Shown here piece by piece: positions 21,720 through 39,404 of a DNA stretch of 64,000 nucleotides. Source of the DNA: Diphasiastrum complanatum (Eukaryota > Streptophyta > Lycopodiopsida > Lycopodiales > Lycopodiaceae); NCBI GenBank assembly GCA_029204225.1, contig CM055103.1, positions 7,085,581-7,149,580 on the forward strand. The letters are read 5' to 3'. Made by a program: the position numbers and the translations under genes. The notes under the pieces are model-generated. The model ran no database searches, had not been told where the DNA came from, and was given only the letters and a program-made list of their open reading frames with translations. The first letter of the stretch is position 1, and each line of letters opens with the position of its first letter.

Positions 21720-22239
21720 GGATTGATTACCCTTTTTCGGAGATCAGCCGGAATCCCGTTGTAGACGTTCTTCAAATAAATTGTCTGTCTAAGTTTTGTG
21801 ATTCCTGCATTTTACAAGTAGAGGTGAGGAAGTCCTAAATCCAAGGTAGAGCCTCCAAATGTCCTCCAAGCAACCTACAAGCTTCAAGATGCTCCCCAAC
21901 TCCAAGCTAGGATGCCTCCACCTGCAAGTAAGGGTCTGCAAGCCTCCAAGGATCTCTCCTCCACCTGTGTCCCTACTCTTTAAACACAAGCTGGCCTCAA
22001 GTATTCACCACCCAACCATAGCTAGATCCAAGATCCAAGCAAGACCTATCTAGCACCCCCTTGCTAGCCATAAACAAATCACAAGCATACTACAACACTC
22101 CATAGAATTCTCAAGATCCAAACCCTACTTATGTCCCATACCATAAGCAAGATTCAAATCTTAAGCATACTACCACAATAAAGCACTCTATACACTAGTA
22201 GCAACACTAGCGCATAAGCAAAGCAAACAAGAGAGATCT
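21720..22239. other. unclassified spacer with CCTCCA-rich text
   Basis: No gene is recognised. The text is rich in CCTCCAA and CCAAGAT words and looks like decayed repeat. Confidence 0.3.
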
Positions 22240-22249
22240 CCCCCCCCCC

Positions 22250-22281
<32 letters not shown>
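22240..22281. repeat. poly(C) tract
   Basis: A C run broken only by AA at 22,250-22,251, then 30 uninterrupted C bases. Such runs are often mis-sized by sequencing. Confidence 0.9.
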
Positions 22282-22287
<6 letters not shown>

Positions 22288-22356
22288 TGCGCTACTACCC
22301 TCATATAGATAGCCCATGGACCCCTCCAATGCACTATGGAGTTCCATGCTCATCCA

Positions 22357-22358
<2 letters not shown>

Positions 22359-22428
<70 letters not shown>
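22359..22428. repeat. compound (GT)n(GA)n microsatellite
   Basis: About six GT units run directly into about 29 GA units. Confidence 0.95.
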
Positions 22429-22430
<2 letters not shown>

Positions 22431-22639
22431 CCTAGGGGAGTTAAAGAATCTCCAAGAGCCTCCATAGGCTTATGGAATGTCAAGAGACTCCTTCCATAAC
22501 CTATGACTCTTTGAATGCCTTTCTTGTGGGAGTTGGGAACTCAATGGACACTTTAGAAGGGTGCCCTCCTACTAGGTCCCATTGCCCAAGTTGTGCAAGT
22601 ATACTTTGGTCCTAGACCAATAAAGTGATATGGTTCAAG

Positions 22640-22910
22640 GTTGAGGCCCAAGGTTTAGAAAAATAGTCATCCAATGACTTTCTAACACCTCTCTAGGTTC
22701 CATACCTCCATCCAAGGCATAGACACCTACTTGCCCTTAACCAAGGACACTAGTACCTTAATCTAAGGCACCTATCCTTAATACCAAGGGTACCCCTTAT
22801 CCAAGGGTCACGTGACTCCATTACCTCCGACTAAGGTATAGTCACTTGCATGCCCTTCTCCAAGGGCACATACCCTTAATCCTAAGGGTACCTTGCCATT
22901 TAGCCCCCAA
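22640..22910. repeat. short interspersed CCAAGGGTACC-type motifs
   Basis: Words such as CCAAGGGTACC, CCAAGGGCAC, CCTTAATCC and CTAAGG recur about ten times in 270 bp with irregular spacing. No coding sequence is recognised. Confidence 0.45.
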
Positions 22911-23129
22911 CACTAATTAGGGGTTTGAAGTACTGCTAGTTACATAGGCATGTAACACTGCAGGTATCAGATGAGCAGACATAGAACCAAAGTTGGTTTT
23001 ACCTGACCCTAGATCAATGATCAATAAATATGCAGGAAGAATCATGAAATAGAATTAGTCATTCACCAAGGAGAAAACTGTGGGCTTAATTTCCAACATG
23101 CACCCCTACGATATAGGTGAAGGAAACAT

Positions 23130-23942
23130 ATGATAGAGGTGACAGAAACATGTGGAGAGACAACAAAGACAGAGAACCAGAGGGCAACAGAGGACCAAAC
23201 TAACGGAGATATTCATATTGAGATGGATAACATAGATTATCATATTGAGGTGGATACAATAAAAACTACATCCTCCACTTTTGAGTTCATGTCTATGGAT
23301 ACGAATAATGAAATGACAAAAACAATATTTGAACAAATGGATTTAGAATATGAAGTAGACATAGTGAACAATACAACCCAAGCCTCTAACTTCACATTTA
23401 TGGAAATGGATGTTGGCCGTGTGAACACAATGTCTGCACAAAATAGCAAAAGCCTTTTGCAAATACCACCAAATACTTGGCATCATCGAAATGGCATGGA
23501 AGTGGGCATGATTGAAAATGCCACCCAATATTGTGACTTGGAAATTCCCCTGATGAGTTCATTTGCACAATCAAGTCATGGTCCAAAGCCAATGTCCCAG
23601 TTGGAGTGTTGCAAACATGAAAATGACATTTTTTAGCAAATAAAGCTTTTGGTAACAAGTTTAGATTCTCAATACCAAACACCCCATAAAAAAATAGACT
23701 TATTTGAACATTGTTGTGGGGCATTGAAAAACAAGACAACTCACATTTCAGACTCAATAGTCAAGGCTGGATTGAGTTATTGGCAGTACACAATTTTGGA
23801 TAGTTGCAACGATGCAGTTTGTGTGATGTCCAACTTTTTTTCCAAGTTCATGGAGGCAAGGAATTGCGTTCGAGCCAGGAAGTATATTGTGGAGGACATT
23901 TTAAGAAAGAGAATCATAATCCTTCCATATTGCTCGAAGTAA
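23130..23942 (+). CDS. unrecognised ORF pair (168 + 97 codons), possibly one decayed gene
   Basis: A 168-codon frame (23,130-23,636) is followed 12 bp later, in another frame, by a 97-codon frame (23,649-23,942). The first is acidic and repetitive, with alternating MDNID, VDTIK, MDTNN, MDLEY, VDIVN and MEMDV units that recall a degenerate repeat. The second has several Cys (EHCCGALKN, DSCNDAVCVM) and a basic end (RARKYIVEDILRKR). I recognise neither. No splice-site structure, start context or neighbour supports a host gene, and a decayed transposon product is as likely. Confidence 0.25.
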
Positions 23943-23949
23943 GTAATGA

Positions 23950-28146
<4,197 letters not shown>

Positions 28147-28544
28147 CGTAATGTCATTGTGCGAAGTTTTTTTTTTTTTTTTTTAATTTGGCCGTACGGT
28201 ACGGCCGCACGCGTGGACTAATTTTTTTTTCCGGGATGTACGGCCTTATCGTATGGCCGCATGCATGGATAGTTTTTTTTTTTGGCAGATTTTTTACATT
28301 TGTGGTGGTATGTGGATGCGGACAGGCAATGACGGGCTGCCACAACACATGCACATTCCATAGGAGAGAGGAGAGAGAACGTGCATTCCACCGGGGAGAG
28401 ATCGTGCATTCCACCAGAGAGGAGAGAGAATGTGCATTCCGTAGAGAGAGAAAGACAGATTCCTAGGAGAGAGAAAATTGGATGGACATTACGCTCTTGG
28501 AGGTGGTCCCAAAATACAAAGGACCCTGAGCACAAGGCATTACG
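28147..28544. mobile_element. MITE family M1, copy 1
   Basis: The left end CGTAATGTCATTGTGCGAAG pairs with the right end, whose reverse complement begins CGTAATGCCTTGTGCTCAG, giving terminal inverted repeats of about 18 bp with some mismatches. Inside are two T runs, the inverted repeat GGCCGTACGGTACGGCC at 28,190-28,206, and repeated GTGCATTCCAC and GGAGAGAGGAGAGAGAA motifs. A second copy lies at 57,150-57,446. The target duplication may be TA, but the flanks of the two copies also share CGGGCCTTCC, so the true end could lie further left. No protein is encoded. Confidence 0.75.
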
Positions 28545-28639
28545 TATTTGCAAGGCAATGCAGACGTTCTCACTATTTATGTGGATGCTAGTTGCGGCAC
28601 GGATAAAGGATATCAGTCCATTCTCTATTAAACGAAGGG

Positions 28640-29100
28640 TGTCAATTGTTTGGGCAAGAAAACGAAAGTCCTACATTGTTGTTTTGTCTCATTTTATAGA
28701 TGAAAATTTTCACTTTATATATATTATTTACGTAGAAAGTACATGTGATTATATTGTTGACATTTATGTTGATGTTTGAAATAATATAGCATTGGATTCA
28801 TGAAGTGATTAAGTGTGAAAGTAAATGCAAAGTTTTGTTCGAGAGAAAGGCATAATCTCTTGGTTATATACCAATTTTGAGGGCAATTGCCACTTCACGA
28901 ACTACTAACTTTACTAACAACTAACAAAACGACTCCAACAACATATTATTTCAAATTTAAATATAAATGTTAAGATTGTACTCATATTTATTTTACGTCA
29001 ATAACATATGTGAATTATAAACTATTGTTTGAAAAACTTCACTATAAAATAAATATGCGCTATTTTGTATTACAAAAGGGTCACTATTATTTATAATGAC
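28640..29100. mobile_element. long-TIR element family M2, copy 1
   Basis: The left arm (for example TGACATTTATGTTGATGTTTGA at 28,759 onward) is the inverted counterpart of the right arm (TTTCAAATTTAAATATAAATGT at about 28,950). The arms extend outward through GACGTA/TACGTC-like and TTTTGTATTACAAAA-like blocks. The middle, with AAGTAAATGCAAAG, TTCGAGAGAAAG and CTTGGTTATATACC, matches 36,190-36,240 inverted. No protein is encoded. Ends are approximate. Confidence 0.65.
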
Positions 29101-30326
29101 AAAGAATTTTCTTTTATATATTGATATAGGTATAATGAAAAAGTATGACATAGACCTATACACATAAAAGGTCAATATATCACATCAATTGTGGATAGTT
29201 AGAAAGCATGAATTAGTTGCTTAAATACTAGTCATACAATTTTTGTAAAAAAACTAATAAAATTAGCAAACTTGAAAGAAGAAAAATTCTACTATCCATT
29301 TGAATGTGTCAAATGATCTTATTTGAAAGTGTTGTGCTTCTATTTTTTTGTTTTCTGCATAAGTGGTTTAGAAGATGTCAATTTTAGTGTGTAGTTAGAA
29401 AAATGAATGAAATGTTACATTGATGAAGAATTTTTAGTGGCAAATTTGAAGTCTTTTATCTGTGATATATACACAGAGAGTAAAGAAAGTTAGAATGAAG
29501 AATTCAACTAACATTGATTGCCTACTTTCCAACTTATACTAAAGTAGTTGAAAACCAAAGAAAAAATGTATATATGACCATTATTTTGTATATAATTTTT
29601 TAATAAATGAGTGCTTTATAATATTATTTTAGAACAACAATATTGGTATGTAAAAATTAGTTTCAATATTGGCCAGGTGCTATGAAAATTAATATAATTA
29701 AAAAACACTTTTATTAGAAACCAACATGTATTTATTTCATATTCTCATTTTATAAAGCGTCATTGATACTTTATTGCTTTTTGCAATTAGATCGTGATCA
29801 ATTATAAAGATATAAAGTTTTTTTTTTTTTTTCTGTTGTAATTTTAGGATTAGATTTTGATCAATTATAGAAACATAATTTCTTGTTCTTTTTGTTTCAG
29901 AAGTATATTAATTTATTTTTTTATAGTATTTTTGACGAAATCATTTCATGTGAGTATGAGCTTGTGATGTAAAAAAAGCATAGTACATCAAATATAAAAA
30001 GACATAATCGGATACAAAAATAAATAAATAAAAACAAGAAAAAAAAGTTGTTAAAGAAAGGAAACGTATGTTCAAACCATACAGTAATAGCTGGTATGAA
30101 ATAGACACAATATGTGCTATATGGAAATAAAAGACAAATTCAACAATCACATCAATGACAAGGTGTGCTTTCTATGAAAGTTCAAAGTTATCTTTTCTTG
30201 AAGATATAAAATAAGTCGAGAAAGATGGTGTGCTCTCATATGCACTAGCAAATACTTTTCTATCAAAATATACATCCAACAATGGTATAATCGCATCTAT
30301 ATAATACAAATATGCAATGTGTAGAA
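29101..30326. other. very AT-rich intergenic sequence
   Basis: No gene recognised. A short A/T-run-rich region with frequent TATTAT words. Confidence 0.4.
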
Positions 30327-30613
30327 TGTCAATAATCAGATAAGCAATATCAATCATTCACCATAAGCATTCACCACAAGGAGGAAGAACACGCACCAAC
30401 ACACTCTCACACTCATTGTTGCATACCGAATGTAAATTATACAAATAAACATACAAATAAACCATGAACCCTGATAGAGAGAGAACAAACCTAGGAGTAG
30501 ACTAATAGACTAGCCTACAACTAATGACAACTGGTAGCAGCTGTCAACAATAAAGTACATCGTGAATAGTAACTATGAAGTGTAATAATGAAGTTTATCA
30601 TTGCTTTCTAACC
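30327..30613 (-). mobile_element. LTR of copia family C, minus-strand copy
   Basis: Read on the minus strand this matches the LTR at 40,457-40,718 from its TTAGAAA start to its TCTGATTATTGACA end, including CTTCATT, ACGATGTAC, TTGACAG, CCAGTTGTCATTAG, GGCTAGTCTATTAGTCTACTC and TATCAGGGTTCA. A purine tract (GAGGGAGA) precedes it, so it is a 3' LTR. Confidence 0.85.
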
Positions 30614-30689
30614 ATCTCCCTCATCATTACTCTTTATCATTCCCCTTCGCTTGAAGTGTTCATTAATGCCTATTTTTTGGTATGGCCTC

Positions 30690-31190
30690 TATTTCTATTT
30701 CCATAGCTGCACGCCACTCCTTGTGCTCCTTTGCTTCATCAATTTTTTTTTTATTCTTGAGTCTTGAGCACAGAACCCATTAGGGCTAGATTCATTACTA
30801 ATCTTGTACTTTCGCTTCCTCATCAAAAGATTAAGTGATTGCTTCAATTGGTTCACCTCAACCCATCTCATCAAATGTAGCATCCATAGAGATCACAAGC
30901 TTCTGTGCATTCATGTCATACATCTTGTATGACTTGGACTTCTCATCATATCCAAGGAAAATGCATCTGATAGCTTTTGCATCCAATTTCCTTCGTTTCT
31001 CATCAGGAATATGAGTGTAAGCATCATAACCAAATACACTCCAATGAGAAATATTGGATTTATTTCCAGTAAAAGCTTCATGAGGCATCTTACCTTCCAC
31101 GGATTTTGTAGGACTCCGATTCAGGATGTGCATAGCCATGCTGCAAGCTTCTGTCCAAAAGGTGCTTGGCATGTCGTAAAGCAGCGGGCG
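30690..31190 (-). pseudogene. copia family C integrase C-terminal fragment
   Basis: Reads LLYDMPSTFWTEACSMAMHI, NRSPTKSVEGKMPHEAF, SVFGYDAYTHIPDEKRRKLD, AIRCIFLGYDEKSKSYKMYD and VISMDATFDEM, the standard end of copia integrase and its linker. Frames break after 30,860. The RT and RNase H are missing before the LTR at 30,613. At 31,190 it is cut by the LTR of another copia element, whose TG end abuts the integrase. Confidence 0.85.
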
Positions 31191-32152
31191 TGAGTGACAG
31201 CGGAAGCTCGAGGATTTGAGCGTAGGCATGTAGGAACGGAAACACAACAGTTAGCAACAAAAAAAGAATTCATACAGATTGCGCAAATGAACAATGCAGT
31301 AGTGAGACAAAAATTGCACTCTGATTAATATCGACAATGAGTACAATAGCTTGAATTAATAACTTTAGCTTGTTGGGCGTGATAACGCTGGCTACATAAA
31401 ACTCTGATTGAAAGAGCATTTCAATTAACACTTAAATAGTTTGATTCAGCTAATATATAGATTTACAAGTGTCCAAAAAAAATATCTTATATCTTAACTG
31501 CCATTTACTCTAGTTTTGCATCTATACAAAGGTGGTAACTGCCCTTAGGATATTTGTTTCTCCAGTTATTTTAGAGTTGATGATAAGTTGGCGACGTCGG
31601 TCTACCAATGTAGGAAAAATTCGAAAAACCCAAAAAATCTGAAGGTGCCGTTAGACTAAAGGTATGCAAATCCTGAAGGTGCCCTTAGACTTAAGATATG
31701 TAAATCCTGAAGGTGCCCTTAGATTTAAGACAATGAAGAAGACAAAAAAGACGAAAAGTGCCTTGGACTAAAGGCAGCGAAGAAGGCGAGGGTGCCTTAG
31801 ATTAAAGACAGCGAAAAAGCAGAAGGTGCCTTAGATTAAAGACAGCGAAAGTGCCGAAGGTGCCTTAGACTAAAGGCAGTGAAAATGCCGAAGGTGCCTT
31901 AGACCAAAGGCAGTGAAATATCGAAAAAGCCAAAGGTGCCCTTAAAATAGTTTCTAAGGCATTCTGGTTACTTTGTCGCATTTGGCTTTTCTCGCTAATG
32001 TGCAAAAAAGCTAAGGTGCCTAAAAAATAGTTAAGGCAAAAAAATCTTAAACGGAAAAATGTGAAGGTCCAAAAATATGTAGTCGGCCTTCGGTTTTCAA
32101 GATGCTCATTGCTTGAATGATTTGTTTAAGACTGAGCATAAGAAATCTAACA
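31191..32152 (-). mobile_element. 3' LTR of a minus-strand copia element (962 bp)
   Basis: The plus strand runs from TGAGTGACAGCGG to ...AATCTAACA. On the minus strand it follows the purine tract AAGGGGGAGTG (32,153-32,162) right after the RNase H stop. It carries an array of short repeats at 31,640-31,945. Its layout resembles the LTR at 20,510-21,719. Confidence 0.75.
31640..31945. repeat. ~37-bp tandem array with GAAGGTGCC core, inside an LTR
   Basis: About eight or nine units built on GAAGGTGCCTTAGACTAAAGGC-like text follow each other; the later units have period about 37 bp and the earlier ones are more diverged. Related GAAGGTGCC text occurs in the LTR at 21,360-21,540. Confidence 0.8.
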
Positions 32153-32156
32153 CTCC

Positions 32157-32700
32157 CCCTTAATGTGGATCCTGAAAACCTTTGATCTTTAGATTTAACA
32201 TATCGTTAGATCTGAGATGTTGCTCCTTTGATAGAGCCTTTGTGAAGTAATCTGCTGTCACGTAGTTTGTTCTGCAAAAAACTAGCTCTACTTCCTTGCT
32301 ATGCACTTTCTCTCTAAGGTAATGATAGATGATTTCTATATGTTTGCTTCGAGAGTGAAATCTCGGACTGAGAGATAGCACTATTGTGTTTTGATTGTCA
32401 CAATAGATTGTTGTAGGAAGTGGTTATGCAAGGTTCAAGTCTGCAAGCAGTTGTCTTAGCCAAATCGTCTATTTGGTTACATTGGTGGCAACTATGTATT
32501 CGAATTCCGTTGATGATAATGTATCATCTACGTAGAGAGTGATGATGATGAAGTAATCTGATACAAACTTGAAGTAGACATTTGAGTTTGTCGAGTTTGA
32601 AATAAAACCATTCTCTATCATAAATGCGTTGATCTTCTGGAACCAAGCTCTGGGTGACTGCAAAGAGGTTGACTTGCAGTACATGTTGAACGCAAGATAT
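32157..32700 (-). pseudogene. copia RT fragment fused to RNase H (catalytic middle deleted)
   Basis: The minus strand reads an RT stretch (SPRAWFQKINAFMIENGF, SNVYFKFVSDYFIIITLYVD, then D) and passes within one codon after the YVDD box into RNase H text (TLSSTEFEYIVATNVTK). After a stop comes the RNase H end (SPRFHSRSKHIEI, ADYFTKALSKEQHLRSND). About 200 residues between the RT active site and RNase H are gone, without loss of frame at the join. A 3' LTR follows at 32,152. Confidence 0.8.
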
Positions 32701-33100
32701 GAAGCGGATATTTTTACTAAAGCATTAAGCTTGGATGCACACAAGAAATTTTGTGCAGAACTAAGTTTTAAGGTCAAAGCATTCATGGATTCAGATTAAG
32801 GAGGAGTGTTGGATTATTCTCCTGATTATCATGTAAATCGTTTTTAATCTTCATCCACTACATCTGCAACCTCTTCAAACCACTTTCTAGGATCTGCACA
32901 ATTTTGGATAGAACGGTTTGGTGAAAATATTCTAACCAAATATTTTACATGGTTGCAAATTGTAAATATTTCTATGGTTTATAGAATTTTGATCCTAGAT
33001 CTTCTTTTTTCTAAAATCTTGAACTTTTCTTCAAAAAAATCCAACTGAATGAGTGTAAACACCTGATGATCAAAGTTCCTTAAATTTAAAATGATCAATC
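32690..33100 (+). mobile_element. plus-strand copia fragment: RNase H end and start of 3' LTR
   Basis: Plus-strand text reads ADIFTKALSLDAHKKFCAEL, SFKVKAFMDSD and a stop, then the purine tract AAGGAGGAG and TGTTGGATTATTC at 32,807, an LTR start. The protein and LTR start match minus-strand element E (43,506 and beyond), so this is an opposite-strand copy of that family. It meets the minus-strand RT fragment head-on at about 32,690. The LTR right end is not defined. Confidence 0.75.
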
Positions 33101-33696
33101 AATCTGGAAATACCTCGGTTAGAAAAAATTTAAAGAAATTTCAAGAACTCAGAATAAAATATATACATCACTCAAAGATATCATCCATAACGAAAGAAAT
33201 GATGGATCTTAATAAGAACTATCCTTCAAACATTTTGAAATCAAAAAAATATATCTTATTCGCCTAAAAAATAATGTTTCAGATCCAAATCTTCTTGATT
33301 CTCAAAAATAAAAAACTGAATTGAAATTTACGTAAAATTTGGTAAAGTCAAGAAAATCAATTAATGTCGCATGTTATGCATGCCTGATAGACATTAATTC
33401 AATAAGATTAGGAATCGAACAGTGAATCGTTTTTTCGATTTTGATTGTCTAAATACTGATAATGTTTTTGACGAATTTTAGAAGTTACATAAAAATTTCA
33501 AAAATAAAATAAAATTTGAAAATTCAAATTTTTTTAGTTTTTTTTCCAGTTTCTTGAATTATCTATGAAATGTACTAAAATTTGTGAATTGACCATACTG
33601 GAATCAATTTCAGTCAGATTTTGGTCAATTGTACATCACTAATAGTTAATCAAATATTAACTAATTTTAGTAATTTCTAGAAATAGATAAATCGAA

Positions 33697-34970
33697 ATGG
33701 CCAAAGAAACTTCAAATCAAACTACAAATCCAAGTGCACCATCCTATATGGTGATTTGCCAACAGTTGAGGACGATGCTCAAAATGATATAAATAATCGG
33801 AATCAAATGAGAGATCAGCAAATGGAGGTTCTTCTAAACCAAGTCAAACTGTTATCTTCACCCAATCTTGATTTTCAACCAGAGATTTATTTGGGAGAGA
33901 AGGAGCGGAAACTTGAAGTCTTTGAAGACTGGCTCTTTAAGTGGAGCAGTTACTTCAACCTGCATGGAGTTCCAGATGGGAAAAAAATTGAAAGTGTCGT
34001 GTTGTTCCTATGTGGCAAAGCATCATGGTGGCAGCGAGATTTACTGGTGAAACCAACTACCTAGGATGCATTTGCGGAAGTCTTTAAAAAAGCTTTCGTG
34101 ATAGCAGATGACGTTAACTACTACCTGAACCTCTTGAACTGCAAAATGGGTACAAAGAGCTTGGACTCTTATATCCAAGAATTCATGGACCTATGGAATA
34201 AGGTTCCATCATTCGATGCAAAGTTGGCATTATGGTAGTTTGTTGTCCTAGGTTTGCCAACCGACTATCAAAACGAATGTAGGCAAAATGTAATTGATGC
34301 AAGAATGATCACGAAATCTGTTACATAAGAGATAGCTCTAATCAAGTTGTAGATGCTCTTAGTCGGGGATCAGTGAACTGAACGAGTTGTCACTCACCAG
34401 ATTTCCACGGACCTATATCTTTTGCTAACAAGAAAATATGAATCAGACTCTCATTTTGGTCATATTTGAAAAATTGTTCAAATCGAAAGAAATGTCGACA
34501 GTGCTGAGTCAAGTACACAGGGGACTCAACTAACAAAGAAATATAAGAAGATTGTTGGATAGCTTACCATTAAAGATGGATTGCTATTGTGGAATGGAAA
34601 AGTTTGTGTACCTAGGAATGAGGAGCTCAAATACAAAATTTTGTTTGAATGTCATTATATACCCTGTGCAGGACATCCCGGTATACACAAAACTCTAGAC
34701 TTGGCTAAAAGGGAGTTTTATTGTCCAAATCTCAAACTATATGTCGAGTCATATGTTATAAAATGCAAGCCCTATCAACTAACAAAGGCTGAACGCCATA
34801 AGGCTGGTGGTTTGTTGCATCCATTAGATATTCCTGATAAGAGATGGCTATAATTTTGTAGTTGAACTTCCTAAGACCCAACGACAAAATGATTCTATAC
34901 TAAGTTAGCTTGTTTCATACTAGTTAAGTCGACTATAAAGGCTTCTGATTTAGCCCAGATCTTTGTGTTA
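33697..34970 (+). pseudogene. Ty3/gypsy element: gag joined to integrase zinc-finger region
   Basis: Gag starts at ATG 33,697. After a frame change it reads DFQPEIYLGEKERKLEVFED, YFNLHGVPDGKKIESVVLFL and, past a stop at 34,062, NLLNCKMGTKSLDSYIQEFM, typical of the retrotransposon gag domain. At about 34,330-34,370 it passes into the end of RNase H (VVDALSR), then LLWNGKVCVPRNEELKYKIL and CHYIPCAGHPGIHKTLDLAK ... CKPYQ, the His-Cys zinc-binding start of integrase. Protease and RT are deleted. The 3' edge repeats the start of the 5,122 fragment. Confidence 0.85.
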
Positions 34971-35379
34971 AATTTAAGTTAGTTTGCACAATTACCACTT
35001 GTAAATGACTTTGAGGCCATGTTGTGGGATGTCACACGTGCCAAAAGCATAGGATACCTTATTCTAAGTTAAATCATTAACCTAGCTTTGGAATGGTACC
35101 TTTGGGATATGTCCAAAGAGTGCATAGATAGGGTAGAGAAAAAGTAGGAGCTAGAAATAGCATATTTCTCATTGTTTTTGGATCTCGAGGCATTGACCCT
35201 AAATAGGGTGAATCAAGTGGATCCTTAGGTTAGCTGTTAGGGTTAGGTTATGATGAATACATAGAAGCCCTAATATGCTCAAATCCGAGCTCTACATGTA
35301 TAAGTATGTGATGGGATTTCCATCTAATTATGAGCAAAATTGAGATTTTTCTTCTTAGTGCTTCAAGAAAAAGCAATCT

Positions 35380-35643
35380 CAAAGTCAAGCAAACCTAGGC
35401 CAAGAGGAAGAGGAGAGCTCGCATGAAGATTCACTCATGATGTCAAGTTTCTCATCTTCAAGCATAAGAGATGAAGACCCTTGGTGGATAGATAGTGCTA
35501 GCTCCCACATGACAAGTAAGAGGGAGTATTTCTCAAACTTATCTACCTATGATGGACCTATCAAGTCAATTTTTACAACAAATGATTATGCTTGTAAGGT
35601 AGAAGGCATAGAATCCATACCTTTATGCTTGGGATCTTTATAA
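35380..35643 (+). pseudogene. isolated copia protease fragment
   Basis: Reads DPWWIDSASSHMTSKREYFS then NLSTYDGPIKSIF and GIESIPL, matching the copia aspartic protease region. The active-site motif is DSASSHMT, lacking the Gly of DSGASSHMT. No gag, integrase or LTR is attached. Confidence 0.75.
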
Positions 35644-35974
35644 TTAACGAATAAAAAAAGTTGCAAACATTTAAATTGCATTCCATGCAATTGAAAATTA
35701 ATATAGAGGACTTAAGTTAAACAAATTATATATATTTATAATATAAAATTTAACCAATAATTTTATAGTGTTTTAGAAATTATCTTGTAACAAATTATTT
35801 GATATCCTTCTCCTATTGAAATACAAAGACGAACACGCGCTTTCTTAACGTAATGTTCGGCTTACGAAATTTACCATCAATCAAATTTTACAACACCCCG
35901 TGTCATGGGCTAAAATGGCGAGGCTACTTATTATAACTACATCAGCCGAATAGAACAAAGTAAAAACTCTACTA

Positions 35975-36450
35975 TAAGAAATAATAATGACACTTTTGTA
36001 TTACAAAATAACATATTTTTATTTTATAATTTAAGTTTTCAAATGGTAATATATTATTAACATGTAATTTTTGACATGAAATAGAGATTATTACAATCTT
36101 AACATTTATGTTTAAACTTGAAATAGTAGATCATTGGAGTCATTTTGTTAGTTGTTAGTCAACTTAGTGGGTAGTGTTGTCTTAATAAAAGGTATATAAC
36201 CAAGATATTATGACTTTCTCTCGAAAAAACTTTGCATTTACTTCCACATGTTCAACTTCAATGTATCACTATATCACTTGAACCTTTTTTCGCTTGATCA
36301 CTTTAACTCCAATAATATATTGTCTCAAACATGAACTTAAATGTTAAACATTGTAATAATGTGTACTTTCTACATCAATAATTTATAGAAAGTGGAAACT
36401 ATTTTTGGTACAAAAGTTTCATTCTTATTTCTTATTGATTTATTTATTTT
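35975..36450. mobile_element. long-TIR element family M2, copy 2
   Basis: Arms of well over 100 bp with moderate identity: TTACAATCTTAACATTTATG at about 36,092 pairs with the inverse near 36,340, and CACTTTTGTATTACAAAATA at about 35,992 pairs with GAAACTTTTGTACCAAAAAT read inverted near 36,400. The middle shares GGTATATAACC, GACTTTCTCTCGAAAA and TTTGCATTTACTTCC with copy 1 at 28,640-29,100 in inverted orientation. Ends are approximate. Confidence 0.65.
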
Positions 36451-36664
36451 ATTATACTTCTAATATTCATGACATCATATGAATACCAAAAGTAACCATT
36501 AAAAAAAACATTAATAGTACATTTATTAAAAAATTACATACAAAATAAGGATTGTACATAACATTATAATGTTTGTTTAAGTACACACTAAATGCAATGA
36601 AGGGTATAACCCATATATTATTACATGTTTAAAATACTTTAGTGGATCATATCAATATGTAGGG

Positions 36665-39400
<2,736 letters not shown>

Positions 39401-39404
39401 ATAT

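Noticed and set aside
22287-22499. 70-codon ORF with Arg-Glu runs
   Set aside because: Read through a GA microsatellite.
28381-28779. 132-codon ORF
   Set aside because: Starts inside a MITE and runs through its repeat units; no protein similarity.
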